Positions 35,751 through 44,628 of a stretch of DNA of 64,000 bases are shown piece after piece. Positions within the stretch are counted from its first letter, which is position 1. The number at the start of each line of letters is the position of its first letter. The translations under genes and the position numbers were made by a program. Source of the DNA: Mycobacterium sp. DL99 (GTDB lineage Bacteria; Actinomycetota; Actinomycetes; Mycobacteriales; Mycobacteriaceae). The DNA lies in assembly GCF_004762045.1 (NCBI RefSeq), contig NZ_SJOM01000007.1, forward strand, positions 737,432 through 801,431, written 5' to 3'. The notes beneath the pieces were generated by a model. It had not been told where the DNA came from and did not search any database. It saw only the letters and a list, made by a program, of their open reading frames with translations.

Positions 35751-36299
35751 ATGGCGAACACATTGCTGGACTTTGTGATGTCGCTGGTACGCGACCCCGA
35801 TGCCGCTGCCCACTATGCCGCCGATCCGGCCCAGGCCATTGCCGATGCCCATCTGACCGATGTGACCAGCGCGGACGTCAACAACCTGATTCCCGTCGTG
35901 TCAGAGTCGCTGTCCATGACCGGCACGAACACGGGGTTCGGCGATCTCGGTGCGGCCGACCCGGGCGGCAACGTCTGGGCCAGCGGTGCGGCGACGGCGG
36001 CGTTCGACGCCTTCGGCGATCACGTGCCGCTCGATTCCCCCGACGATGCCTGGGACTCGACGGCCGGCCAGGTCATCGATCAGTCGGGCTCCCTGGACCA
36101 CCTCGTGTCCTCTGCGTCGGCCATCGACGATCCCGGCCTCGTCAATCAGCCGTTCGATGACGTATCTCTGCAGCTCAACGAACCTGTCATCGAGGATGCA
36201 CCGGTCGTCGATGCGATGCAGGCTGACGGCTGGGCCCAGCCCATCGTCGACGACCAACACCACACCGACAGTGGTGGCGGATTCGACATCTTCGACTGA
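35751..36299 (+). CDS. IniB N-terminal-domain protein (Rv0340-like)
   Basis: 182 residues. The first 55 (LLDFVMSLVRDPDAAAHYAADP...) match the N-terminal domain of IniB, a helical module ending DVNNLIPVV. The remainder is Asp-rich and acidic, ending GGGFDIFD. Length and position fit M. tuberculosis Rv0340. The ATG at 35751 follows GGAGGTGGAGC. It diverges from the Hsp70-iniR operon and is followed by a strong hairpin before iniB. No membrane segment is seen. Function unknown, presumably part of the ini response. Confidence 0.85.
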   Translation: MANTLLDFVMSLVRDPDAAAHYAADPAQAIADAHLTDVTSADVNNLIPVVSESLSMTGTNTGFGDLGAADPGGNVWASGAATAAFDAFGDHVPLDSPDDAWDSTAGQVIDQSGSLDHLVSSASAIDDPGLVNQPFDDVSLQLNEPVIEDAPVVDAMQADGWAQPIVDDQHHTDSGGGFDIFD

Positions 36300-36314
36300 T
36301 CTGCCCCAGCGTTC

Positions 36315-36351
36315 CAACAAGCGCACGACCCAAGTGGTCGTGCGCTTGTTG
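36315..36351 (+). terminator. Hairpin between the Rv0340-like gene and iniB
   Basis: Perfect 16-bp stem (CAACAAGCGCACGACC and complement) with a 5-base loop, 15 bp past the stop codon. It should end or attenuate transcription, so iniB likely has its own promoter in the following 97 bp. Confidence 0.8.
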
Positions 36352-36448
36352 CGGCTGCGGCGAATCCATAACGTTGTCTCCAGATCGCCGGACAGCCCGG
36401 CGGGGGGACTCACCAGAAACTCCCAGAAACATCCGAAAGGTTGGAGAC

Positions 36449-37576
36449 ATGACCACTCTGATCGACTTCATCCTCGAGCTCTTCCGCAGCCCGGCCGCCG
36501 CGGCGGCCTACGTCGCCAATCCCGAGAGCGCACTTCGGGACGCGGGCCTGCCCAACGTGTCGGCCGCCCAGCTCGCCTCCGTGGCGGCATCGGCCGCTCC
36601 GGCCGGCATCGCGTTGGGGAACGGCGACCCGGTGTACGGGCTGCAGCGAGCCGTGGCCGACTACCACAGCATCGGCTCCCCGTTCTCCCCGCAGACGGCC
36701 TTCACCTCTCAGCCGACGTTCGCGCCGGAGACCAACACCGATTTCATGAGCGGCAACTCCACGGATCTGGCCAGCCACAACAACACCCCGATCATGAGCC
36801 CCAACCAGGACGCGGGCGCCAACGCTCAGCAGGGCGCGTTCAACCTGGGCTTCGGTGACATCACGCTGGGCAACAAGACCACCACCACCAACACCGCCAC
36901 CGACGGGGCCGTCGTCAACACCGGTCACTCCAGCGGTCCCATCGTCACCGGCGACGGCGCCGTGCTGGGCCACGGCAACACCGTCAACAACGGCGATGTC
37001 TGGGCAGGTTCGGGTTCCCACGTCAACGTGGGTGAGGGCAATGCCATCCAGGACAGCTCGCAGCACGCCGGCGGCAATGTCATCTCCGGCAACGACGGAC
37101 CGGTGATCAGCGATGTCGACATGAGCGGCGGTCATGGCGGTGGCGCCAGCGCCAGCGGTGGCGGCGGCCTGCTCGGCATCGGTGGCGGACACGCCAGCGG
37201 CGGCGACGGCGGCAACGCGGGCAGCATCGTGATCAGCGACAGCTCCAACCACGCTGTCGGTGGCAACCAGACCACCGCCGGTCACGACGTGGGCAGCGGC
37301 AACAGCAGCGTGATCGACTCGTCGGTGCACAGCTCGACGACGACCACCAGCTCGACCACCACCTCGACCAACACCTCGCTGTCCGACCACTCGGTCACCG
37401 ACAACTCGATCCACGAGGACAGCTCGGTGCACAGCTCCAGCTCCGTGCACAGCTCGGTGACCGACGACTCCGTGCACCAGGTGGGCGGGCTCAACAGCAG
37501 CTTCGCGCCTGAGACCCACACCAACACCCACCTGGACACCTCGTCGCACAACGACGTCGGTTTCCACGGGTTCTGA
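36449..37576 (+). CDS. iniB: IniB, isoniazid-inducible glycine-rich protein
   Basis: 375 residues. The N-terminal module (TTLIDFILELFRSPAAAAAYV) is the IniB domain also found in the preceding gene. A low-complexity region rich in Gly, Asn, Ser, Asp and His follows (GHGGGASASGGGG; SSVHSSSSVHSS; repeated DSSxH units), shorter than the Gly-Ala tail of M. tuberculosis IniB. It ends HNDVGFHGF. ATG 36449 follows GAAAGGTTGGAG. iniB is the first gene of the iniBAC stress operon in M. tuberculosis, induced by cell-wall inhibitors. Here it is flanked on both sides by strong hairpins. Confidence 0.9.
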   Translation: MTTLIDFILELFRSPAAAAAYVANPESALRDAGLPNVSAAQLASVAASAAPAGIALGNGDPVYGLQRAVADYHSIGSPFSPQTAFTSQPTFAPETNTDFMSGNSTDLASHNNTPIMSPNQDAGANAQQGAFNLGFGDITLGNKTTTTNTATDGAVVNTGHSSGPIVTGDGAVLGHGNTVNNGDVWAGSGSHVNVGEGNAIQDSSQHAGGNVISGNDGPVISDVDMSGGHGGGASASGGGGLLGIGGGHASGGDGGNAGSIVISDSSNHAVGGNQTTAGHDVGSGNSSVIDSSVHSSTTTTSSTTTSTNTSLSDHSVTDNSIHEDSSVHSSSSVHSSVTDDSVHQVGGLNSSFAPETHTNTHLDTSSHNDVGFHGF

Positions 37577-37594
37577 TCCGCACCAGTCAGCGAC

Positions 37595-37629
37595 GGGCGG
37601 GGACTCCCACACCTGGGGAGTCCCCGCCC
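37595..37629 (+). terminator. Hairpin between iniB and iniA
   Basis: Perfect 14-bp stem (GGGCGGGGACTCCC and complement) with a 7-base loop, 18 bp after iniB and 41 bp before the iniA start. It may partly terminate transcription or set an iniB:iniA ratio. Confidence 0.75.
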
Positions 37630-37670
37630 CGTTCGTGCGCTTACGGTGGATTCCGCAGGAGGGAACTTCC

Positions 37671-39509
37671 ATGACCCAACCGACGCAACCGACTGACCCC
37701 CGCAAGGTCAAGGTGATCGTCGAGCTCATCGACCACACCACCAAGATCGCCGCCGCGCGGGATCGTGGCGATCTCGTGGAACGGCTGAAAGTGGCCAATG
37801 TGCGGATCAACGATCCGCAGATCCGGGTGGTCATCGCCGGTCAGCTCAAACAGGGCAAGAGCCAGTTGCTCAACTCGCTGCTCAACGTCCCGGTGGCCCG
37901 CGTCGGCGACGACGAAAGCACCGTGCTGGCCACCGTGGTCTCCTACGGCGACCAGCCCACGGCGCGGCTTGTGGTGGCGCGACCCGACGGCGCCGAACCC
38001 GAGCTGATCAGCATTTCGCCCTCGGACCTGACCAAGGATCTGCGCCGGGCGCCCGAAGCCAGCGGCCGTGAGGTGCTGCGTGTCGAGGTGACCGCGCCCA
38101 GCCCGTTGCTCAAAGGCGGGCTCGCATTCATCGACACCCCGGGTGTGGGCGGGCATGGGCAGCCCCACCTGTCGTCCACGCTGGGGCTGCTGCCCGATGC
38201 GGACGCACTGCTGATGGTGAGTGACACCAGCCAGGAATTCACCGAGCCAGAGATGATCTTCATCCGGCAGGCGATCGAAATCTGCCCCGTGGCAACGATT
38301 GTCGCGACCAAGACCGACCTGTATCCGCACTGGCGGGAAATCGTCGGCGCCAACGCCCGTCATCTGCAACGGGCCGGGATAACGACCCCGGTCACTCCGG
38401 TGTCTTCGGTGCTGCGCAGTCATGCCATCCAACTCAACGACAAGGAACTCAACGAGGAGTCGAACTTCCCGGCCATCGTGAAGTTCCTGTCCGACCGCGT
38501 GCTCTCGCGCGAGAACGATCGCATTCGCGATCAGGTGGTGGCTGAAATCCATTCGGCCGCAGAGCATCTTCTGTTGGCGGTGGATTCCGAGCTATCGGCC
38601 TTCAACGATCCGGGCGAACGCGAGCGGCTGACCGCGGACCTGGAACGGCGCAAGGAGGAAGCCCAGGAGGCCTTGCAGCAGACGGCACTGTGGCAGCAGG
38701 TGCTCAATGACGGTATCGCCGATCTGACCGCCGACGTCGATCACGATCTGCGCCACCGGTTCCGCAATATCACCGCACACACCGAGAAGGTCATCGACTC
38801 CGGCGACCCCACCCTGCACTGGGCCGAGATCGGCGCGGAACTGGAAGAAGCGGTGGCCATCGCGGTCGGCGACAACTTCGTATGGGCGTACCAGCGGGCC
38901 GAGGCCCTCGCGGCCGAGGTGGCTCGCACTTTCACCGAGGCCGGTTTGGAGGCGGTGCAACTGCCGCAGATCGACGCCCGCGATATGGGCGCTGGATTCG
39001 GCGAGATGAAATCGCTGGCCCGCCTGGAGGCCAAGCCGATCAAGGCTGGGCACAAGGTCATCACCGGCATGCGCGGCTCCTACGGCGGTGTGCTGATGTT
39101 CGGCATGCTCACCTCCTTCGCGGGGCTGGGCATGTTCAATCCGTTGTCCCTCGGCGCCGGCCTGGTTCTGGGCCGCAAGGCCTACAAGGAGGACATGGAG
39201 AACCGCATGCTCCGGGTGCGCGGTGAGGCCAAGACCAACACCCGCAAATTCGTCGACGACGTGGCGTTCGTCGTCGGCAAGGAATCTCGGGACCGGCTCA
39301 AAGGCATCCAACGTCAACTGCGCGACCACTACCGCGGGATCGCCAACCAGACCACGCGCTCGCTCAACGAATCGCTACAGGCCACCCTGATGGCCGCGAA
39401 GATCGAAGAAAACGAACGCAATACCCGCGTCGCGGAACTGGAACGTCAGCAGAACATCCTCAAACAGGTCGTCCACCACGCCACGAATCTCGCGGCCGAG
39501 GGCGCCTAG
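37671..39509 (+). CDS. iniA: IniA, dynamin-like GTPase
   Basis: 612 residues. GTPase motifs: P-loop GQLKQGKS at 57-64, G3 DTPG at 155-158 and G4 TKTD at 213-216. A long helical stalk follows, with a hydrophobic glycine-rich paddle at about 470-500 (LMFGMLTSFAGLGMFNPLSLG) and a coiled-coil C-terminus (ENERNTRVAELERQQN). In mycobacteria IniA remodels the inner membrane and confers isoniazid and ethambutol tolerance. Start ATG 37671 follows AGGAGGG. Unlike in M. tuberculosis, iniC does not follow directly: two opposing genes intervene. Confidence 0.94.
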   Translation: MTQPTQPTDPRKVKVIVELIDHTTKIAAARDRGDLVERLKVANVRINDPQIRVVIAGQLKQGKSQLLNSLLNVPVARVGDDESTVLATVVSYGDQPTARLVVARPDGAEPELISISPSDLTKDLRRAPEASGREVLRVEVTAPSPLLKGGLAFIDTPGVGGHGQPHLSSTLGLLPDADALLMVSDTSQEFTEPEMIFIRQAIEICPVATIVATKTDLYPHWREIVGANARHLQRAGITTPVTPVSSVLRSHAIQLNDKELNEESNFPAIVKFLSDRVLSRENDRIRDQVVAEIHSAAEHLLLAVDSELSAFNDPGERERLTADLERRKEEAQEALQQTALWQQVLNDGIADLTADVDHDLRHRFRNITAHTEKVIDSGDPTLHWAEIGAELEEAVAIAVGDNFVWAYQRAEALAAEVARTFTEAGLEAVQLPQIDARDMGAGFGEMKSLARLEAKPIKAGHKVITGMRGSYGGVLMFGMLTSFAGLGMFNPLSLGAGLVLGRKAYKEDMENRMLRVRGEAKTNTRKFVDDVAFVVGKESRDRLKGIQRQLRDHYRGIANQTTRSLNESLQATLMAAKIEENERNTRVAELERQQNILKQVVHHATNLAAEGA

Positions 39510-39522
39510 GCTCCGGCCTAGG
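39505..39522. terminator. Small hairpin spanning two stop codons
   Basis: CCTAGGC-TCCG-GCCTAGG, a perfect 7-bp stem that contains the TAG of iniA and the TAG of the convergent gene at 39518. It is short, so a weak terminator at best. Confidence 0.45.
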
Positions 39523-39796
39523 AGACAGCGAGGACGATGGCCGCGATCGTCGCGGTCAACGGAGCTGCCAGGCAGCCGATCAGCATTCCGAGGCCGACCT
39601 GCGTTGTCTTGCCGCCCGAGAAGTAGAACAGGCCCCCGATTGCGGCCACGATCAGGAGTGCGGGCAAGACAAAGTAGAGCAGAAAGATCACGAAGTATCC
39701 CATTGTCACAGCGGCGAATTCGAATATGAGGCTGGTGACGAGAGCCGCGACGAAGCTGAGGGGGCCGAACTTGGTCGGCGCGGGGTTGTCCGTCAT
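39518..39796 (-). CDS. Small membrane protein, 92 aa
   Basis: Two long hydrophobic segments (FVIFLLYFVLPALLIVAAIGGLF region and the C-terminal LIGCLAAPLTATIAAIVLAV) after a short soluble start (TDNPAPTKFGP) with a further hydrophobic stretch. The ATG at 39796 overlaps the stop codon of the upstream gene (ATGA), so translation is coupled. I do not recognise a family. Its place between iniA and iniC on the opposite strand suggests insertion into the ancestral operon. Confidence 0.7.
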   Translation of the reverse strand: MTDNPAPTKFGPLSFVAALVTSLIFEFAAVTMGYFVIFLLYFVLPALLIVAAIGGLFYFSGGKTTQVGLGMLIGCLAAPLTATIAAIVLAVS

Positions 39797-40107
39797 TCGT
39801 AGATCCAGAATGCAGCGACCAGCCAACCGATCAACACCGCTGCCGCCGAGCCGGCGACGGCTAGGCCGACGCCGCGCAAACGCGAAGACCGAGCTTTGAA
39901 GAGCACGATGCTCATCACGAGGGCAACCACAGTTGACGTCGCAGCCCCGGCCGACATCATTGTCCGGTGCGGGTCGCCGACCAACACCCACTTTCCCGCC
40001 GCCCAAGTGGTCGCCAGGAAGAGTGTCAGCACCAACTGGAACACCAGCGGTACCGACCAGGTGGCTGTCCGCCATGTGTCGGAACTGACTCTGCTCGCAG
40101 TTTCCAT
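39793..40107 (-). CDS. Small membrane protein, 104 aa
   Basis: Four hydrophobic stretches (VPLVFQLVLTLFLATTW; MMSAGAATSTVVALVMSIVLF; GLAVAGSAAAVLIGWLVAAFW). The ATG at 40107 has GGAGGTG six bases upstream. It is the first of an ATGA-coupled pair with the 92-aa gene. Its promoter must lie in the 126 bp shared with iniC. No family recognised; a two-subunit membrane complex is possible. Confidence 0.7.
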   Translation of the reverse strand: METASRVSSDTWRTATWSVPLVFQLVLTLFLATTWAAGKWVLVGDPHRTMMSAGAATSTVVALVMSIVLFKARSSRLRGVGLAVAGSAAAVLIGWLVAAFWIYE

Positions 40108-40233
40108 GTGCTGCACCTCCGTGCCGGCGGACCGAGAGGCTGACCGCGTGATCGCCTCGGTGAACATTCAACCGTGTTCGGCACGCTTTAAGCTCGAAGG
40201 GTTGACTGGCGGCGAAAGGTTGGACTCCGCAGC

Positions 40234-41724
40234 GTGAGCACGGCGGATCAGGTGCGTTCGATTCTGAGCGGCACCATCAAGGCGTACCGAGGTGACCCGG
40301 CCTATCGCAATCGGCCCGACGTGTACAACGAGCTCGACCGCATCGGGCGCCGGCTCAACCAGCCGATCCGTATCGCGCTGGCCGGCACGCTCAAGGCCGG
40401 CAAGTCGACGCTCGTCAACGCGCTGGTCGGGGAGGACATCGCGCCCACCGATGCCACCGAGGCGACCCGCATCGTCACCTGGTTCCGGCACGGGCCCACC
40501 CCCAAGGTGACCGCCAATCACCGTGGCGGGCGGCGTGCCAACGTGCCGATCGCGCGGGATCCACATGATCGCGGTCTCACCTTCAGCTTCGCCGGGCTCA
40601 ATCCCGAAGACGTAGTGGACCTCGACGTCGAGTGGCCCGCCGCCGAGCTCATCGACACCACGATCATCGACACCCCGGGAACCTCGTCGCTGTCGCGAGA
40701 CGTGTCGATGCGGACCCACCGGCTACTCGTCCCCGAGGACGGCGTGCCCCGCGTCGACGCGGTGGTCTTCCTGTTGCGCACGCTCAACGCCGCCGACATC
40801 GCCCTGCTCAAGCAGATCGGCGAGCTTGTCGGCGGGTCGTCGGGCGCACTCGGCGTGATCGGAGTGGCCTCCCGGGCCGATGAGATCGGTGCCGGCCGCA
40901 TCGACGCGATGATGTCGGCCAAGGACGTGGCCAAGCGGTTCACCGAGGAGATGGACAAGACCGGGATCTGCCAGGCCGTCGTCCCGGTGTCCGGACTGCT
41001 CGCGCTGACCGCCCGCACCCTGCGGCAGAGCGAATTCGTCGCGCTGCAGAAGCTCGCGAGTATCGAGCCCGCTGATCTGACGAAGGCGATGCTTTCGGTG
41101 GACCGGTTCGTGCGCGAGGACAGTGCACTGCCGGTCGACGCTGCCACCCGCGCCGCGCTGCTGGACCGGTTCGGCATGTTCGGCATCCGAATCTCGATCG
41201 CGGTGATGCACGCCGGGGTGTCCGACTCCGTCGCCCTGGCCGACGAACTGCTGGAACGCAGCGGCCTGATCGCGCTGCGCGACGTGATCGACCAGCAGTT
41301 CGCGCAACGTTCGGAGCTGCTCAAGGCACATACGGCTCTTTTGTCGTTGCGGCAGTTCGTGCAGGCGAATCCCATCTATGCGACGCCGTACATCCTTGCC
41401 GACATCGATCCGCTGCTCGCCGATACGCACGCCTTCGAGGAGCTGCGGCTGCTCAGCCTGTTGCGCTCGCGGCCCACGACGCTGAACGAGGACGAAATGG
41501 CCTCACTGCGCCGCATCATCGGCGGCTCGGGTACCGATGCGGCAAGCCGGCTGGGACTGCAACCCGACGCCCCGTTCGACGGGCCTCGCTCGGCCTTCGC
41601 GGCGGCGCAGCGCTGGCGGCGGCGGGCCGATCATCCGCTCAACGATCCATTTACGACGCGGGCCTGCCGGGCCGCGGTGCGCAGTGCCGAGGCGCTGGTC
41701 GCCGAGTACTCGTCGCGCCACTAA
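40234..41724 (+). CDS. iniC: IniC, dynamin-like GTPase
   Basis: 496 residues. P-loop GTLKAGKS at 51-58, G3 DTPG at 146-149 and a degenerate G4 SRAD. A helical domain follows without an obvious hydrophobic paddle. The start is GTG 40234. IniC is the partner of IniA in the ini response. Here it has lost direct linkage to iniA because of the opposing gene pair, so it needs its own promoter or read-through. The second Hsp70-like gene follows 30 bp downstream in the same direction. Confidence 0.93.
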   Translation: MSTADQVRSILSGTIKAYRGDPAYRNRPDVYNELDRIGRRLNQPIRIALAGTLKAGKSTLVNALVGEDIAPTDATEATRIVTWFRHGPTPKVTANHRGGRRANVPIARDPHDRGLTFSFAGLNPEDVVDLDVEWPAAELIDTTIIDTPGTSSLSRDVSMRTHRLLVPEDGVPRVDAVVFLLRTLNAADIALLKQIGELVGGSSGALGVIGVASRADEIGAGRIDAMMSAKDVAKRFTEEMDKTGICQAVVPVSGLLALTARTLRQSEFVALQKLASIEPADLTKAMLSVDRFVREDSALPVDAATRAALLDRFGMFGIRISIAVMHAGVSDSVALADELLERSGLIALRDVIDQQFAQRSELLKAHTALLSLRQFVQANPIYATPYILADIDPLLADTHAFEELRLLSLLRSRPTTLNEDEMASLRRIIGGSGTDAASRLGLQPDAPFDGPRSAFAAAQRWRRRADHPLNDPFTTRACRAAVRSAEALVAEYSSRH

Positions 41725-41754
41725 CGAATCAGGGCTCTCCGTCGACATACAGGT

Positions 41755-43554
41755 ATGCGTGATTGCCTGGGGTTGTCCGTGGGGGCGACCAATCTGGTGG
41801 CGATCGCCGATCATGCGCCGCTGGTGCGGCGGGCGGTGTCCGCACTCGGTGACGGCTCGGTCATCGGCGGATTCGTCGAACGGGTCGGCGACCCGGTGCC
41901 GCTGGTCGCCGCCGACGGTTCGACCCATCACGCGGAACGGTTACTGGCCGGCGCCGTCGAGGCGCTGACGCGTGAGACCAGCCCGACGCATCGGCCCAAT
42001 GTGTCGGTTGTGGCGGTGCCCGCGCATTGGAGCCCTGCGGCATTCGATTCCGTGCGTCGCGCGATGCCCGGCGTTCGGGTGGTTCCCGATTCGGTCGCGG
42101 CGTTGACGGCCATCCAGTCGCATCCGGGTCTGCCCGCCCGCGGCGTCGTCGCCCTGTGCGATTTCGGCGGTTCCGGCACCAGCCTGACGCTTGCCGACGC
42201 TGGGGCGGGGTACGCGACCATCGGGCAGACGGTGCGATACCAGGACTTCTCCGGCGATCTGATCGACCAGGAAGTGCTGCGACACGTCCTGAGCGACCTG
42301 GATGCCGAACCGGCCGGGACCGCAGGGGTGGCCGCATTGGGCCGGCTGCGCGAACAGTGCCGGGCCGCCAAGGAACGGCTGAGCGATGAGAGCGCCACCA
42401 GCCTGGCCGGTCCTGCGGGCGCGATCAGACTTACCCGCCCTGAGCTGGACGCGGTTGTGGATCAGCCGCTGGGCGGCGTGATCGAGGCTCTGCTGGACCT
42501 GCTGCGCCGCAACGGTATTCACCCGGCGCAGCTGGCTGCTCTGGTGACGGTCGGTGGCGGAGCGCGGATACCCCTTGTCACCCAACATCTTTCCGATGCT
42601 TTCCGATTGCCGGTCAGCACCGTGCCGCAGGCCCAGGTGATCGCGGCAGTCGGGGCTGCGCTGCTGGGCCGACGCGGTGCCGACGAGACCGCGACGCAGG
42701 TGGCGTACGCGTCTGCTCCCGTCCTCGGCACCGGGACGATCGCGGCATCTGCTCTGGCGTGGTCGGTGTCTGACTCATCGGCTGAGGTCGCCGAGTTCGT
42801 CCCGGCATCGGTGACCGACGACTCGGCCCGGCCGGAGTTCGTGTTCTCCGAGCCGCCTTTGCCGCCCGCTGCCGCACGTGTTCGCTGGTATCGGCGCGGG
42901 GGAGTGGTGGCGTACGCGGCGGTGTTCCTGGCCGTCGTCGGCACGGTCGGCATGGTGTTGTCGGCACGGGCCGACCGCCTCGATGCCGCCGCGACCGGAT
43001 CCAGCCTTGCGGCGCCGCAGACGGTTCCGGCCGAGTCCCCGTTGGTCCAGGCCGCGCCCGCACCGCCGACCCGGACCGTGGTGGTGCGCGATCCGTCGTG
43101 GCCAGGCCCTGGCGCGCCCGCGCAATCCGCGCCGCAGCCCGCAGCTGCGCCACGGTTGGTGCAGAGTCGTCAGACCGCGCCGCTTGCCCCGGCCCCACAG
43201 GCGCCCCAGCCTCAGCCTCGACCGGCCGCGCCGGCGCCCGCTCCAGTGCCTGTGCCTGTGCCTGTCGCGATCCCGCCGATTCCGGTGCCGCCATTGGTGT
43301 TTCCGCCGGTGACGCTCCCGCAGTTGCCGATCCCGACGTTCAAGCCGCCGGTGTCTGAGCCGTCGCCTTCGCCGAGTCCGTCGCCGTCGCCCACGCCGGA
43401 ACCAAGCCCGTCGCCGACTCCTTCACCTTCGCCGGAGCCCACACATACCCCTGAGCCGACGGTTGAGCCCACACATTCGCCAGAGCCCACGCATTCGCCA
43501 GAGCCGACCAAGGCGCCAGAGCCCACACCCACATCGGTGGCGCCGTCACCCTGA
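41755..43554 (+). CDS. Membrane-anchored Hsp70-like protein with Pro-rich tail (second copy)
   Basis: 599 residues, paralogue of the protein at 33763. The Hsp70-type nucleotide-binding domain has CLGLSVGATNLVA, LCDFGGSGTSLTLAD and VGGGARIPLV. WYRRGG stands before the membrane helix at about 380-403. The outer tail is Ala/Pro-rich and ends with PSPSPSP, then EPTHSPEPTHSPEPT repeats. As with the first copy, the substrate-binding domain of true Hsp70 is replaced by a membrane anchor and tail. It lies 30 bp after iniC, so it is likely in the iniC transcript. A hairpin follows. Confidence 0.87.
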   Translation: MRDCLGLSVGATNLVAIADHAPLVRRAVSALGDGSVIGGFVERVGDPVPLVAADGSTHHAERLLAGAVEALTRETSPTHRPNVSVVAVPAHWSPAAFDSVRRAMPGVRVVPDSVAALTAIQSHPGLPARGVVALCDFGGSGTSLTLADAGAGYATIGQTVRYQDFSGDLIDQEVLRHVLSDLDAEPAGTAGVAALGRLREQCRAAKERLSDESATSLAGPAGAIRLTRPELDAVVDQPLGGVIEALLDLLRRNGIHPAQLAALVTVGGGARIPLVTQHLSDAFRLPVSTVPQAQVIAAVGAALLGRRGADETATQVAYASAPVLGTGTIAASALAWSVSDSSAEVAEFVPASVTDDSARPEFVFSEPPLPPAAARVRWYRRGGVVAYAAVFLAVVGTVGMVLSARADRLDAAATGSSLAAPQTVPAESPLVQAAPAPPTRTVVVRDPSWPGPGAPAQSAPQPAAAPRLVQSRQTAPLAPAPQAPQPQPRPAAPAPAPVPVPVPVAIPPIPVPPLVFPPVTLPQLPIPTFKPPVSEPSPSPSPSPSPTPEPSPSPTPSPSPEPTHTPEPTVEPTHSPEPTHSPEPTKAPEPTPTSVAPSP

Positions 43555-43566
43555 TACGGACTTAAA

Positions 43567-43603
43567 CCGAGGATTCCTGCTTGATGTTGACTGGAATCCT
43601 CGG
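43567..43603. terminator. Hairpin between the second Hsp70-like gene and the opposing pseudogene
   Basis: Perfect 11-bp arms CCGAGGATTCC and GGAATCCTCGG around a 15-base loop, placed between convergent genes, so it can end both transcripts. Confidence 0.7.
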
Positions 43604-43612
43604 TGTTGACGA

Positions 43613-44547
43613 CTATGCGGCGCGGTCGAGTCGAGTGAACTCACACCGCGGCCCACACGGGTGGCCGGCCACTGCGAGCCCGTGCCGCTGCAGCACCTGA
43701 GCGATCTTGCTCGCGGTCTGACACGGCCGGTCGAAGACTTGCCCGTAGGAGAGCCTGACTGTCGAACGGCCGTCGACGGCGGCGTCGAGATCCCGTTGAA
43801 ATCCGCATCCCGCCTGGTCGTCGAATCGTGGTAGACCCGGCCGTCGAGCTCGACGATGAGCTGTTCGCCGTACTCGGCATCGCGATAGCAGACACCGATG
43901 GATGACGCGGCCCGCTTCTGCCGCTTTGCCTTGGGTAGACCATGCGCGCGCTCGACGCGAACGAGATAGCCATGCTCGAGAACCGAGCAGGTGCCGTCGG
44001 CGATATCGACCAATACCGCGCGTAACCACCGGCGATGGCGTACCCGTGCCCGAGAATCGAGCACTTGCAGCAGCCGATGCGCAGTGGTTCGCCGCGATTG
44101 GCAGGCGTTGGCCAGGACCGCGATGGCATTGAGTTCGGACGCGGCGCGGCACGCGACATCGAGCGCGGCTTCGTCGTAGCGCATCCGCGGTGGGCTGACG
44201 TTCCACAGCACCCGCGCCTGAAGGTTCGCAAGGTGGTGAATGCGGACTCCCGCCGGTTCAGCCAACATCGCGCGCTGTTGCGCGACGGCTACATGGATGG
44301 GCAACGCGTCGGCTCCAAGGGCAGAATCGAAGCACAGTGCAGCCGGAGCCGCGTAAAGCACTGCTGCCCAAGCGCGTTGCGACCACGTCAGTGGTCCGGT
44401 GTGATCGACGTACACGCCCACGTGGACCCGCGCCCACTGATTGCGTCTGAGTAGTCGCCGGATCTCGTGCTCTTGCAGGCCCGCGTCCAACGCCTGCCGG
44501 CGCGAGATCACCCCATCCTGTTGGCGAAGCACATCGTCAACGTCCAC
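43613..44547 (-). pseudogene. AbiEi-like/DUF559-type protein with a frameshift
   Basis: The N-terminal part (GTG 44547 to about 43803) has a winged-helix domain like AbiEi antitoxins (DDVLRQQDGVISRRQALDAG), then a Vsr/DUF559 nuclease-like core with VELDGRVYHDSTTRRDADF. The expected continuation (RDLDAAVDGRSTVRLSYGQV to FTRLDRAA) is in another frame, so one base appears to be lost near 43797-43803. Intact relatives are common in actinobacteria, with role unknown. It is either an inactivated gene or a sequencing error. It follows the Thr-rich genes on the minus strand and converges on the Hsp70-like gene. Confidence 0.75.
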
Positions 44548-44628
44548 CGACTCGATACTTCTGGAGAGCTGCGACGGCGGCCAGCAGCATTTCGAGGACA
44601 TGTGGATAACCAGCTGCGCCGCGTCAGG

